The notes: generated from the sequence alone by a model not told the origin. 64,000 nucleotides of DNA from JAHWKV01 sp040905365 (GCA_040905365.1 JBBDRQ010000072.1:17035-81034); one strand, 5' to 3'. Shown: positions 43,729-54,166, counted from the first letter of the stretch. Numbers and translations are program-made.

Positions 43729-45450
43729 ATGAACCGACTCATTATCGCCGCAACGGCGTTGGCGGCCGCGCTGCTGATGTCCGCCCAGGCGCCCGCTGTT
43801 GCGCAGGAGGACCCTGCGCCGGAACCTCCCGGTCCCATCCGGCTCATCCCAAATGACCCGGATTCCTCCATCAGGATAAACGGTAAGCATCCGCCCAACC
43901 CGGATGTCTGTCCGGCCCGGCAGCCCAGGGACCTGCACGCGGCCTACGACGGGGTTTTGGAAATCGGGCTGAGATCCAACGGACAACTGTATCTGGTGGC
44001 GGAGTTGACCTTCCCAGAATACCTGAACGGGATAGCGGAGGTTCCCCGCGACTGGCCGCTGGAGTCGCTCAAAGCCCAGGTGGTGACCGCCCGAACCTAC
44101 GCCGTCAGTAACCTCGGGGCTTCCGACGCCCTGGCCAGGAAGATCGGCTACGACCTGTGCTCTACCGACGCGTGCCAGGTCTACCGGGGGTTGCAGGTCA
44201 AAGACGGCCCGTGGGGAGATCGATGGCAGCAGGCGGTTGCCGAGACCGCGGGAGAGATACTCGAGTACCAGGGCCGGCCGGCCAGCACCGTGTATTTCTC
44301 CACGTCCAACGGGCAGACCTACTCCAACGCCGATGTGTTCGGCTCGGACCCGCTCCCCTACCTGCAGTCGGTGCCGGAGGAAGACGACGGTGAGTCTCCG
44401 GTATCCAGCTGGGAAGTGCGGATGCCCTTGGAGGATCTGACCGGAGCGCTCAGCCTGGGCGGCTGGTGGGACGGACCGCAGATCGAGACCGTGGAGCAAC
44501 AAGGTGAGACCGTGACGCTGATTGGCGGCGGGCAGAGCGAGTCCATGAGTCTCGAACAACTCAGGCTGCGCCTGAACGCCCAGGCGGTGTGCCTGACTCC
44601 CAAGCGTTACCCGACCGCCGGAGCCGGGGGCAACTCCTACCCGCAGGTCATCCCGTCCAAGTGGATGAGCGTCGAGCAGCAAGATGGCGAGGTGGTGTTC
44701 ACCGGCCGGGGCTGGGGCCACGGCGCCGGAATGGTGCAGTGGGGCGCCAAAGGCAAGGCGGACAAGGGCATGGACTACACCGAGATCCTCGGCTTCTACT
44801 ATGGAGGCCTGCAGCCGGTCGCGCGCGAGGATCCGGGTCGGATCCGGGTCGGACTGGCCACCAACCTCGACGAGATCACCGTCGAGCGGGTGGGAGGAGT
44901 GAGCGCGGAGGGGGCCGAGATCCCCGCCGGAACATTCAAGATCGCCGGCGGCGAGACCTTGACGGTACAGCCCAGCGACCCGATTACGCCGCGCCTGGAC
45001 TTGAAGGCAGTGAAGGCTCCGGGCGAAGTAGCGACGACGGGGGAGGTGCCGTTCAGCTTCGAGTTGTCGTCGCCGGCCACCGTCCAGATCTCCTACCAAT
45101 CGGCCGACCAAGAACCTCAGCTGAGCGAGCCGCGGCCGCTCAACGCCGGGCTCCAGCAGTACGAGTGGCCGCTGGCGCAGGACCTGGAGGAGCCGGGCGA
45201 CTATGAAGTGCGCGTCGTAGCGGACGACGGCGTGGATCGGGTTACGTCACAGCCCCTTTTGCTGTCGATCGCCGCCGCGCCCTCGCCTTCGCCCGAGTCG
45301 AGCCCGGCGACGGCGACGCAGGCGGCCGGGGGCGACTTTACCCCCATCCTGCCGCTGGCTCTGGGGGCGGGAAGCGTGTTGCTGGTTGCGGGCGCCGCGC
45401 TCGGCCTCTACGTCAGACGCCAACCGCGCGGGCGCCGGTCCATCGACTGA
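43729..45450 (+). CDS. Exported SpoIID/LytB-domain protein with C-terminal membrane anchor
   Basis: SpoIID-type proteins are lytic transglycosylases that act on denuded peptidoglycan glycans. An ATG at 43729 starts a clear signal peptide (NRLIIAATALAAALLMSAQ, cleavage near AVAQ). The SpoIID domain includes YLNGIAEVPRDWPLESLKAQVVTARTYA and the downstream GRGWGHGAGMVQWGAKG motif. A beta-rich domain and a Pro/Ser-rich stretch then lead to a membrane helix and a basic RRQPRGRR tail. The organism need not sporulate: actinobacteria without spores often carry such proteins. Divergent from threonine ammonia-lyase. Confidence 0.88.
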   Translation: MNRLIIAATALAAALLMSAQAPAVAQEDPAPEPPGPIRLIPNDPDSSIRINGKHPPNPDVCPARQPRDLHAAYDGVLEIGLRSNGQLYLVAELTFPEYLNGIAEVPRDWPLESLKAQVVTARTYAVSNLGASDALARKIGYDLCSTDACQVYRGLQVKDGPWGDRWQQAVAETAGEILEYQGRPASTVYFSTSNGQTYSNADVFGSDPLPYLQSVPEEDDGESPVSSWEVRMPLEDLTGALSLGGWWDGPQIETVEQQGETVTLIGGGQSESMSLEQLRLRLNAQAVCLTPKRYPTAGAGGNSYPQVIPSKWMSVEQQDGEVVFTGRGWGHGAGMVQWGAKGKADKGMDYTEILGFYYGGLQPVAREDPGRIRVGLATNLDEITVERVGGVSAEGAEIPAGTFKIAGGETLTVQPSDPITPRLDLKAVKAPGEVATTGEVPFSFELSSPATVQISYQSADQEPQLSEPRPLNAGLQQYEWPLAQDLEEPGDYEVRVVADDGVDRVTSQPLLLSIAAAPSPSPESSPATATQAAGGDFTPILPLALGAGSVLLVAGAALGLYVRRQPRGRRSID

Positions 45451-45453
45451 TCG

Positions 45454-45609
45454 GTGACCCTGCTTGCCCTGGTAACCGGCTTGGGGCTGGTGCTCTACAA
45501 CAACGCACTCAATCGCTGGCCCCCGTTTCACGGCCGCCTCTACGTGCCGCTCAATCTGGCGCTGTCACACCCCACCCATATATTGCCATGTAGGTGCGCT
45601 TCCCCTTGA
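45454..45609 (+). pseudogene. Short remnant resembling the N-terminus of a CPBP-type membrane protein
   Basis: GTG 45454 opens a 51-codon frame: a hydrophobic helix (TLLALVTGLGLVLYNNALN) and then PPFHGRLYVPLNLAL, which recalls the start of CPBP intramembrane protease-like proteins in actinobacteria. The frame then turns into unrelated residues and stops. It begins three bases after the SpoIID gene stop. I infer a truncated or decayed gene; a short real peptide cannot be excluded. Confidence 0.4.
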
Positions 45610-45631
45610 GTTTCACAAGGAGGCTTAGATC

Positions 45632-45796
45632 ATGGCAACGTGCAGAACCTGTGGAGAATCGATCCGGATCCCCGAAGGCTGGGCAGTCGGACCGGCAGTC
45701 AGGCGTCACTACTGGGAATCGCATCCCGACCGGATGCAGCAGACCCGGCAGGATCGCAAAGCCGAGCGGCTCATCCCGGAGCCGAAGGAGCGCTGA
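45632..45796 (+). CDS. 54-residue zinc-finger-like protein
   Basis: Small basic protein of unknown function. CRTC near the N-terminus and, after a spacer, HYWESH give a C-x2-C ... H-x5-H array that could bind Zn in a C2H2-like way. The ATG is preceded by an excellent AAGGAGG at nine bases, better than most starts in the window, and the tail is strongly charged (QDRKAERLIPEPKER). It is convergent with the GroES-like gene. It differs from the two ribbon proteins near 17.4 kb by using His ligands. Confidence 0.7.
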   Translation: MATCRTCGESIRIPEGWAVGPAVRRHYWESHPDRMQQTRQDRKAERLIPEPKER

Positions 45797-45824
45797 TCCG
45801 GGGGCGAAGCCCCTGGACTGGACC

Positions 45825-46184
45825 CTACAAGTACAGACCGGTGGTTCCCTCGGTGCGGCCGGAGGCAACCGCGTGCACATCTCGCTCCTTGAGCACCACG
45901 TAATCCTCGCCGCGGATCTGCACCTCGTAGGCGGTCTCCGGGCCGAACAGAACCAGGTCCTCGATCTCTGCGCTGCGCACCAGCGGCCCCACGGCCACCA
46001 CCTCGCCCCACAGCGCCTTCTTGGCCTCGGAGTCGACCGTGGCCGGTATCACGATGCCGCCGCGGCTTCTGCGCTCTGCGTGGTTCGGGGCGGCCACCAG
46101 TATCCGGTCCGCGGTCATGCGGATCGAGTGGCGCTGCGGATCGGCGTCAATCTTGCGAACGGTGCTCTCCCCGGAATCACCCAT
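45825..46184 (-). CDS. Divergent GroES/Cpn10-family protein
   Basis: Cpn10-like fold: DRILVAAPNHAERRSRGGIVIPATVDSEAKKALWGEVVAVGP corresponds to the GroES entry strand, mobile loop region and following barrel, and EDYVVLKERDVHAVAS to the C-terminal strand. The mobile loop is unusually charged (AERRSRGG) and there is a ~20-residue N-terminal extension and a short tail. No groEL is adjacent. ATG at 46184 is the more likely start than an upstream ATG (46238), which lies inside the clpB terminator. It may be a co-chaperonin paralogue that does not work with GroEL in the classical way. Confidence 0.75.
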   Translation of the reverse strand: MGDSGESTVRKIDADPQRHSIRMTADRILVAAPNHAERRSRGGIVIPATVDSEAKKALWGEVVAVGPLVRSAEIEDLVLFGPETAYEVQIRGEDYVVLKERDVHAVASGRTEGTTGLYL

Positions 46185-46230
46185 GGGCTGTATCTTCTCA
46201 GAAACATCTCGGTGGATGCCGCCCCACCGC

Positions 46231-46274
46231 AAAAGCAAGACCGGCGCCCCGGGGGGGCCGGGGGGCCGGTCTTG
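46231..46274 (-). terminator. Terminator at the end of the heat-shock operon
   Basis: CAAGACCGGC at 46236-46245 pairs with GCCGGTCTTG at 46265-46274, the stem being extended by C/G runs. On the minus strand it is followed by a short T-tract (AAAA at 46231-46234 on the plus strand). It lies 52 bases after the clpB stop. Confidence 0.85.
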
Positions 46275-46325
46275 TATGTGAGGAAGATTTTGCTGGAACC
46301 GAGCATTCTAGACCGCCGCCTGAGC

Positions 46326-48926
46326 CTACGCCGGCTCTTCCTCCCCGTCCACCACCGCAGTGAACGTCAGCTCGTTGCGGTCGTAGTCGACCTCTACTGT
46401 GTCTCCCTCCGAGAAGGTGCCCTGCAGCAGCTCCAGCGCCAGCTTGTCGGCCAGCTCCCTGGCAAGGAGTCTGCGCATAGGCCGGGCGCCGAACGCAGGG
46501 TCGAAGCCTTTCTCCGCCAGGTACTCGAGCGCCGCGTCGGTGAGATCCAGAGTCAGGTTCTTATCCCGCAGACGCCGAGCCAGCGCCTCCACCTGCAGCT
46601 TGACGATCTCGGCGATGTGCTCCCGACTCAACCGGTGGAACACCACGATCTCGTCCACCCGGTTGATGAATTCGGGTTTGAAGGTGGCGCCGACCGCCTC
46701 CATGACCTTGGCGCGCATGATTTGCTCGTCGGATTCGCCGAGGATCACGTCGCTGCCCACATTGGAGGTCATGATGATCACCGCGTTGCGGAAGTCCACA
46801 GTGCGGCCCTGCCCGTCGGTCATGTGCCCGTCGTCCATGATCTGCAGCAGCGAGTTGAACACGTCGGGGTGGGCCTTTTCGATCTCGTCCAGCAACACCA
46901 CCGAGTACGGGCGGCGCCGCACAGCCTCGGTCAGCTGGCCGCCCTCCTCGTAGCCGACGTAGCCGGGGGGCGCCCCGTAGAGACGGGACACCGCGTGCTT
47001 CTCCATGTACTCGCTCATATCCAGGCGCAGAATCGCCCGCTCATCGTCGAACAGGAACTCCGCAAGAGCTCGCGCCAGCTCGGTCTTGCCGACGCCGGTG
47101 GGGCCCAGGAAGATGAAGCTGCCGATGGGGCGCAGCGGATCCGCCAGCCCGGAGCGGGACCGGCGGATGGCGTTGGCGACCGCGCCGACCGCCTCGTCCT
47201 GCCCGACGACACGCCGGTGCAGACCCTCCTCCATGTGGATCAGTTTCTCGATCTCGCCCTCCAGAAGGCGGGACACCGGAATGCCCACCCACTTGCTGAC
47301 CACCTCGGCGACGTCCTGCTCGTCGACTTCCTCCTTGAGCATCACTCCTTCGGCCTGCAGTTCGGCAAGCTTGCGGTTGGCTTCCTCCAACTCCTTGCCC
47401 AGATCCACCAGGCGTCCGTACCGAAGCTCGGCGGCGGCGTTGAGGTCGCCGTCGCGCTCGGCCCGCTCCGCCCGAGTGCGCGTTTGGTCGATCTCGGCCT
47501 TTAGGCTGCGAATGTTGTCGATGGCCTCCTTCTCGAGATTCCACCGGGCCTTGAGGCCGGTGGCCTCCTCGTTGAGGCGGGCCAGCTCCCCGTCCAGCTT
47601 GTCCAGCCGGGACTTGGAGGCTGCATCCTTTTCCTTCTTCAAAGCGGTGCGCTCGATCTCCAGCTGCTTGATCCGTCGCTCCACGACATCGATCTCGACC
47701 GGCATCGAATCGATCTCGATTCGAAGGCGGCTGGCTGCCTCGTCCACCAGGTCTATGGCCTTGTCCGGGAGGAAGCGCGCCGTGATGTACCGGTCGGAAA
47801 GCACCGCCGCCGCCACCAGCGCGGCGTCCTGAATCCGCACACCGTGATGGACCTCGTAGCGCTCCTTGAGCCCGCGCAAGATCGCAATTGCGTCCTCCAC
47901 CGACGGCTGCTCCACCATCACCGGTTGGAATCGCCGCTCCAGGGCCGCGTCCTTCTCGACGTGCTTGGTGTACTCGTCCAAGGTGGTGGCGCCGATCATG
48001 CGCAGCTCACCCCTGGCCAGCATCGGCTTGATGAGGTTGGCGGCGTCGACCGCGCCCTCGGCGGCGCCGGCGCCGACGATCGTGTGCATCTCGTCGACGA
48101 AGGTGATGATCTCGCCCGCGCTCTCGGTAATCTCTTTGAGGAAGGCCTTGAAGCGCTCCTCGAACTCGCCCCGGTACTTGGCGCCGGCGACCATGGCGCC
48201 CATGTCCAGCGCTATCACGCGCTTGGACTTGAGGCCCTCCGGGACGTCGCCGTCGACGATCCGGTTGGCGATGCCTTCGACTATCGCGGTCTTGCCGACC
48301 CCCGGCTCGCCGATCAACACAGGGTTGTTCTTGGTCCGCCGGGACAGCACCTGGATGACCCGGCGGATCTCCTCGTCACGCCCGATGACCGGGTCCAGCT
48401 TCCCCTGGCGGGCGTCCTGGGTAAGGTCACGACCGAACTTCTCCAGCGCCTGGTAGGTCTCCTCCGGGTTTTGCGACTGGACCCTTTGGCTGCCGCGAAT
48501 CTCCACCAGGGCGCTGAGTATCGCGTCCCGGGTGATGTTGAACTCGGAGAAGATCGCCTTGAGCGACGGGGCCTCGGCCACCAATCCCAGCAGCAGGTGC
48601 TCGGTTGAGACGTAGTCGTCCTTGAGCTGTTCGGCCTCCTTGAAAGCCTTGTCGAGCACCCGGCTCAGTTCCTGCGACATATGCGCCTGCCCGCCGGAGG
48701 TGTACACCTTGGGGATACGCTCCAGCGCATCGTCGATCCGATTTAGCACCACCCGCGGAGTGGCGCCGAGCTTTTGCAGGACGCCGAACACCACACCGGA
48801 GGGCTCGGCGAGCAAGGCCTTGAACAGGTGCTCGGGCCCGGTCGACTGATGGTTGTTGTCCGTGGCGATTTGACCGGAGGCGGCCAGGGCCTCCTGAGAT
48901 TTGATGGTCAGCTTGTTTGCGTCCAT
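46326..48926 (-). CDS. clpB: ClpB disaggregase
   Basis: Hexameric AAA+ chaperone that solubilises aggregates together with DnaK. The N domain begins DANKLTIKSQEALAASGQIA; NBD1 has Walker A GEPGVGKT and NBD2 has GPTGVGKT; the coiled-coil M domain (about residues 410-530) is complete. Length 866 is normal for full-length ClpB. It is the last gene of the dnaK operon, 12 bases after hspR, as in several actinobacteria where HspR controls clpB. A terminator follows. Confidence 0.96.
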   Translation of the reverse strand: MDANKLTIKSQEALAASGQIATDNNHQSTGPEHLFKALLAEPSGVVFGVLQKLGATPRVVLNRIDDALERIPKVYTSGGQAHMSQELSRVLDKAFKEAEQLKDDYVSTEHLLLGLVAEAPSLKAIFSEFNITRDAILSALVEIRGSQRVQSQNPEETYQALEKFGRDLTQDARQGKLDPVIGRDEEIRRVIQVLSRRTKNNPVLIGEPGVGKTAIVEGIANRIVDGDVPEGLKSKRVIALDMGAMVAGAKYRGEFEERFKAFLKEITESAGEIITFVDEMHTIVGAGAAEGAVDAANLIKPMLARGELRMIGATTLDEYTKHVEKDAALERRFQPVMVEQPSVEDAIAILRGLKERYEVHHGVRIQDAALVAAAVLSDRYITARFLPDKAIDLVDEAASRLRIEIDSMPVEIDVVERRIKQLEIERTALKKEKDAASKSRLDKLDGELARLNEEATGLKARWNLEKEAIDNIRSLKAEIDQTRTRAERAERDGDLNAAAELRYGRLVDLGKELEEANRKLAELQAEGVMLKEEVDEQDVAEVVSKWVGIPVSRLLEGEIEKLIHMEEGLHRRVVGQDEAVGAVANAIRRSRSGLADPLRPIGSFIFLGPTGVGKTELARALAEFLFDDERAILRLDMSEYMEKHAVSRLYGAPPGYVGYEEGGQLTEAVRRRPYSVVLLDEIEKAHPDVFNSLLQIMDDGHMTDGQGRTVDFRNAVIIMTSNVGSDVILGESDEQIMRAKVMEAVGATFKPEFINRVDEIVVFHRLSREHIAEIVKLQVEALARRLRDKNLTLDLTDAALEYLAEKGFDPAFGARPMRRLLARELADKLALELLQGTFSEGDTVEVDYDRNELTFTAVVDGEEEPA

Positions 48927-48938
48927 GTCACTTCCTCG

Positions 48939-49364
48939 TCATTTACGTTTGGTGCCCGCTTCCAGGTCCTCGAAAATGCTGGCCACGTCGCTCATGCGCA
49001 CCAACACCCCCCGGGGCCGGGACCGGCGACGTTTCTCCAGCTCCAGCCGCTGCTCGGTCTCCGCCAGCTGACGGCTAAGCTTCTCCACCTTCGATTGCAG
49101 GCGTTCGACCTTGGTCTCAAGGTCCATGACGATCCGCACGCCGGCCAGGTTCAGGCCGTCTCGCTGAGTCAGCTCCTGAATTCGCTTGAGGCGTTCCACA
49201 TCCTGCTGGGAGTACCGGCGGCTGTTGCCCGTGGTGCGCTTGGGCTCGATGAGTCCCCGGCGCTCGTACATACGCAGGGTCTGCGGATGCATGCCGGACA
49301 GGTCGGCAACCACGCTTATCACGTATACGCCTCGCTCCGTGGGCTTGGGCCCTCGATCACTCAC
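48939..49364 (-). CDS. hspR: HspR-type MerR-family heat-shock repressor
   Basis: Transcriptional repressor of the operon it belongs to. The MerR helix-turn-helix YVISVVADLSGMHPQTLRMYERRGLIEP and wing NSRRYSQQDVERL lead to the dimerisation coiled coil (VMDLETKVERLQSKVEKLSRQLAE). The C-terminal ~30 residues are basic, as in HspR, whose tail takes part in DnaK-mediated feedback. It lies between dnaJ and clpB. The likely target is the inverted repeat at 53012-53032. Confidence 0.93.
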   Translation of the reverse strand: MSDRGPKPTERGVYVISVVADLSGMHPQTLRMYERRGLIEPKRTTGNSRRYSQQDVERLKRIQELTQRDGLNLAGVRIVMDLETKVERLQSKVEKLSRQLAETEQRLELEKRRRSRPRGVLVRMSDVASIFEDLEAGTKRK

Positions 49365-49412
49365 GACTGCTCCTCTTGGTTGGCCAATCCAGCTCGGTCA
49401 TTGCAGATCAAC

Positions 49413-50381
49413 TCACATCCGGAACAGATGGGCGCGCGGAGACTCTTTGTCGAGCTCGGCCGCCAATTGCTCCACCAACTCCTTGCCCTTCTTGCTCAAC
49501 TTGGCGGGCACGGCCACCTGCACCGTCACCAAAAGGTCGCCGCCCGCACCGCCTTTGCCCCTGACCCGCAAGGTCTTACCGGAGGAGGTGCCGACCGGAA
49601 TCTTCAGCTTCACGGAGCTGCCGGTCAGGGTGGGAACCTCGATTTCCGCCCCCAGCGCAGCCTCCGCAAAGGTGACGGGCACGGCAATGGTCAGGTCTTT
49701 GCCTTTGCGGCCGAAGATCTTGTGGGGGCGAACCTGGATCTTGATGAACAGGTCTCCCGCAGGACCGCCGTTCATGCCCGGGGATCCTTTGCCGGCCAGC
49801 CGGATACGGGAACCGTCCCGCACCCCCGCGGGGATGCGGGCCTTCACGGTGCGCGGCCGGCCGCCGCCCGGTTCGGACAGCTGAACGTCGACCATGGTCC
49901 CGTTGACCGCATCCTCAAACGACAAGGTGGCCTCGGTCTCCAGATCCGACCCGTGCGAGGGTGCAGCCCGAAAACCCGGGCCCCCGCCGCCTCCGAACAG
50001 ACCCGAGAACAGGTCTTCGAAGCCGGCGCCGCCGCCGCCGGAGAACATATCGCCCAGGTCCTCCACCCGCACCCGCTGGCCGCCCCCCGAGCCGAAGCCG
50101 CCGAAGCCGGGGCCGCCCGGTCCGGCCTGCCGGAAACCCCCGGCGGCCACCATCTGGCGAATACGGTCGTACTCGGCGCGCTGCTTATCGTCGGAGAGCA
50201 CCCGGTAGGCCTCGGAGATCTCCTTGAACTTGTCCTCGGCCTTGGGGTCGTCCGGGTTGTTGTCCGGGTGGTGCTTTTGCGCGAGCTTGCGATAGGCCTT
50301 CTTGATGTCCGCGCCGGACGCTTTGCCATCCACGCCCAGCACGGAATAATAGTCCTTGTCTATCCATTCCTTCTGGCTCAT
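49413..50381 (-). CDS. dnaJ: DnaJ-family co-chaperone without zinc finger
   Basis: J domain at the N-terminus with the HPD motif in YRKLAQKHHPDNNPDDPKAE, then a long Gly-rich/Phe region (~residues 85-140) and two C-terminal substrate-binding barrels (ARIPAGVRDGSRIRLAGKGSPG, then VPTLTGSSVKLKIPVGTSSG). The four CxxCxGxG zinc repeats are absent, so it is the CbpA-like class B type, though it takes the canonical dnaJ position. Stimulates DnaK ATPase. Third gene of the operon, 30 bases after grpE. Confidence 0.93.
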   Translation of the reverse strand: MSQKEWIDKDYYSVLGVDGKASGADIKKAYRKLAQKHHPDNNPDDPKAEDKFKEISEAYRVLSDDKQRAEYDRIRQMVAAGGFRQAGPGGPGFGGFGSGGGQRVRVEDLGDMFSGGGGAGFEDLFSGLFGGGGGPGFRAAPSHGSDLETEATLSFEDAVNGTMVDVQLSEPGGGRPRTVKARIPAGVRDGSRIRLAGKGSPGMNGGPAGDLFIKIQVRPHKIFGRKGKDLTIAVPVTFAEAALGAEIEVPTLTGSSVKLKIPVGTSSGKTLRVRGKGGAGGDLLVTVQVAVPAKLSKKGKELVEQLAAELDKESPRAHLFRM

Positions 50382-50411
50382 CGCACTCTCGTCTCACTCA
50401 ACCCTGTGACC

Positions 50412-51077
50412 TCAGGCGTCGGGATCCTCCGCCTGGGCGTCCTGGGTAACTTTGACCAGCGCCGGCCGCAGCACGACGCCCTTGAACATGTATCCGTCAC
50501 GCAGTATGTCCTGCACCGCCGTCACGCCCGAGCCGTCACCTTCGGTCTCCTCGACCGCCTCGTGCATATTGGGGTCGAAGAGCCGGCCCCGGGCGTTGAT
50601 CGGCTCCAGGCCGATGTCCTCCAGCGCGCCTCTGAGCTCCCGGTAGACCATCTGCACGCCCTTGTTCATGGCGTCGAAGTCCCGAGTGTCCTCGGCCGCA
50701 GCAACCGCCAGCTGGAAATTGTCCAGCACGCCCAGCAGCCGCCCGACGATCTCGCCCGCCACGTACTCGCGCAGCTCGCCCTGCTCCCTGGCGGTGCGGC
50801 GCCGGAAGTTGTCGAACTCCGCCTTCAGCCGCTGCAGGTCCTCGAGATAGGCCTGCGCCTTGGCCTCGGCGTCGCGCACCTGCGAAGAGGAATCCGCTCC
50901 TGCGTCCTCCTCGGGTGACCGGTCCGCCGCGGCCGCCTCAGCGGCCTCGGCGGCGTCGGTTTCAGGGCTTTGCTCGTACAGCTTCCTACGGTCGCGAATC
51001 GGTATCTTCACCCTTTCCGGCTCTTCGTCGTCACCCGGGGGCCCCAGCGGGGGCACCTCGTGATCGCGGTACTCCAA
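50412..51077 (-). CDS. grpE: GrpE nucleotide-exchange factor
   Basis: Releases ADP from DnaK. An acidic N-terminal ~80 residues, a long helix (SSQVRDAEAKAQAYLEDLQRLKAEFDNFRRRTARE) and the beta-domain motif RLFDPNMHEAVEETEGDGSGVTAV are typical. It begins with TTG at 51077 directly after the dnaK stop (TAG-TTG), so it depends on dnaK translation. At 221 residues it is of the longer actinobacterial kind. Confidence 0.94.
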   Translation of the reverse strand: MEYRDHEVPPLGPPGDDEEPERVKIPIRDRRKLYEQSPETDAAEAAEAAAADRSPEEDAGADSSSQVRDAEAKAQAYLEDLQRLKAEFDNFRRRTAREQGELREYVAGEIVGRLLGVLDNFQLAVAAAEDTRDFDAMNKGVQMVYRELRGALEDIGLEPINARGRLFDPNMHEAVEETEGDGSGVTAVQDILRDGYMFKGVVLRPALVKVTQDAQAEDPDA

Positions 51078-52919
<1,842 letters not shown>

Positions 52920-53002
52920 CTGCTAAATCCTTTCGACAAACTTGCTTTGAGCACTACAACTTCCCAACCGGTGGATATATTCCAAAAGTTTAGCTTTCAC
53001 CG

Positions 53003-53031
53003 ATAGTAAAAGTTGAGTATGTATATGTCAA
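53003..53031 (-). promoter_or_regulatory. Promoter of the dnaK operon
   Basis: On the minus strand a perfect -35 TTGACA (53031-53026) is followed, after exactly 17 bases, by TACTAT (53008-53003), a 4 of 6 match to the -10 consensus. It is 84 bases upstream of dnaK and in an AT-rich patch. The -35 box lies within the HAIR-like operator. Confidence 0.7.
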
Positions 53032-53032
53032 C
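53012..53032. promoter_or_regulatory. HAIR-like operator for HspR
   Basis: GTTGAGT-N7-TGTCAAC at 53012-53032 has the 7-7-7 spacing of the HAIR consensus CTTGAGT-N7-ACTCAAG: 6 of 7 in the left arm and 4 of 7 in the right. It covers the -35 box and most of the spacer, the position expected for repression by the HspR encoded in the same operon. Confidence 0.65.
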
Positions 53033-53047
53033 GTTAGAACGCCGGCA

Positions 53048-53130
53048 ACCCTGCCGTGCCGCACACGAAAGGCCCGCAGCCAGGGGCTTACAGCGCCAAA
53101 CGCCCGAAGGTTGGTAGGCAGGGTACTAAG
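53048..53130. repeat. Divergent copy of the palindromic repeat
   Basis: The segment 53076-53130 aligns to 4871-4930 (shared GCAGCCAGGGG, GCCAAACG and CCCGAAGGTTGGT). The outer arms are different from the full copy but still complementary to each other: ACCCTGCC at 53048-53055 and GGCAGGGT at 53117-53124. It sits between the dnaK promoter and the LLM oxidoreductase gene. Confidence 0.65.
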
Positions 53131-53175
53131 TTGCGGTGCTGGGTGGGTCCGGGGTGAGTTGGCCGCCGGCCGCGT

Positions 53176-54126
53176 CTAACGGAGCTCGAACGCCTCGGCC
53201 AGCTGCGTCAGGCGCTTCATGCGGTCGGAGGCTTCCAGGCCGCCGGGGTCGGGCGTGAGAATCAACTCGTCCGGCTTGATGTCCGACACGATGGCCCGCA
53301 GTTGTTTTACCAGCGACTCTGCAGTACCCGCGATCACATTCATCTTCGCCAAGGCCTGCTTGGGATCGTCGGGCAGCCCCGCTCTTCCCCGGGCTTTCAT
53401 CGCCTTGTCGTACCGCTCTAGCCCCTCCATCAGCTCGGCATCTTCGAGTGTTCCCACCCAGGCGCTGCGCGCGGTGACCACGCGTCCGTTCGGGTTCGCC
53501 TCACGGTAGGCCTCGGCCGCGCGCACCTGCGAGACCGTCGGGTCCAGGCTGTTGGGCTCGGAGCGCCCCTGCAGCAAACCGACCCCTTGGGACGCGGCCC
53601 AAGAAGCGCCGCGCGCCGACTGGGCCCCCAGCGCCACCTTGGATGCGCCATCCCTCACCTGCGGATACAGGCTCACGTTGCCCTCCAGATCGGCGCCGTC
53701 GAGCACCTCCAGCAGGTGCGGCAGAAGCTTGGACAGCATCCCGGCCCGCTCATCGAACTCCACTCCCAAAGCCTTGAAGGACGGTGGGTCGTCACCACTG
53801 CCGACCCCCAACCGGCCCCGGCCGCTCGATATGGCGTCCAGCGTGGCGAAGTCCTCGGCTATACGCTCCACCTTCTCCAGGGGAAGGGAGACAACGCAGG
53901 TGCCGAGCTTGATCTTGCTCGTGCGGGCCGCGGCCGCCGCCAGCAGAACCAGCGGCGAGGGCAGCGCCGCGTAGTGCGGCGAAAAGTGCCGGGAGGCCAG
54001 CCACAGCGAGCTGTAACCCAGCTCCTCGCACTGCTGAGCCAGATCTATCAACTCTGCGTAATCCTGCTCGGCCGCCCGCTCGTGCGGCTCCATGGCCAAA
54101 AAAACACCGACGTCCATACGCCTCAT
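53176..54126 (-). CDS. LLM-class (luciferase-like) flavin/F420 oxidoreductase
   Basis: TIM-barrel oxidoreductase, substrate unknown. MDVGVFLAMEPHERAAEQDY opens the chain; IDLAQQCEELGYSSLWLASRHFSP, KIKLGTCVVSLPLEKVERIAEDFATLDAISSGR and LGVGSGDDPPSFKALGVEF are typical LLM elements. Starts at ATG 54126 or 54117, neither with a good ribosome-binding site; a much longer frame upstream is dcd read out of phase. Many actinobacterial relatives use F420 instead of FMN, but this cannot be told from sequence by eye. 40 bases after dcd. Confidence 0.83.
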   Translation of the reverse strand: MRRMDVGVFLAMEPHERAAEQDYAELIDLAQQCEELGYSSLWLASRHFSPHYAALPSPLVLLAAAAARTSKIKLGTCVVSLPLEKVERIAEDFATLDAISSGRGRLGVGSGDDPPSFKALGVEFDERAGMLSKLLPHLLEVLDGADLEGNVSLYPQVRDGASKVALGAQSARGASWAASQGVGLLQGRSEPNSLDPTVSQVRAAEAYREANPNGRVVTARSAWVGTLEDAELMEGLERYDKAMKARGRAGLPDDPKQALAKMNVIAGTAESLVKQLRAIVSDIKPDELILTPDPGGLEASDRMKRLTQLAEAFELR

Positions 54127-54166
54127 CGTAATAGCAACCCGCTCCTTTGCGTAGTCGGCCAGGGTA

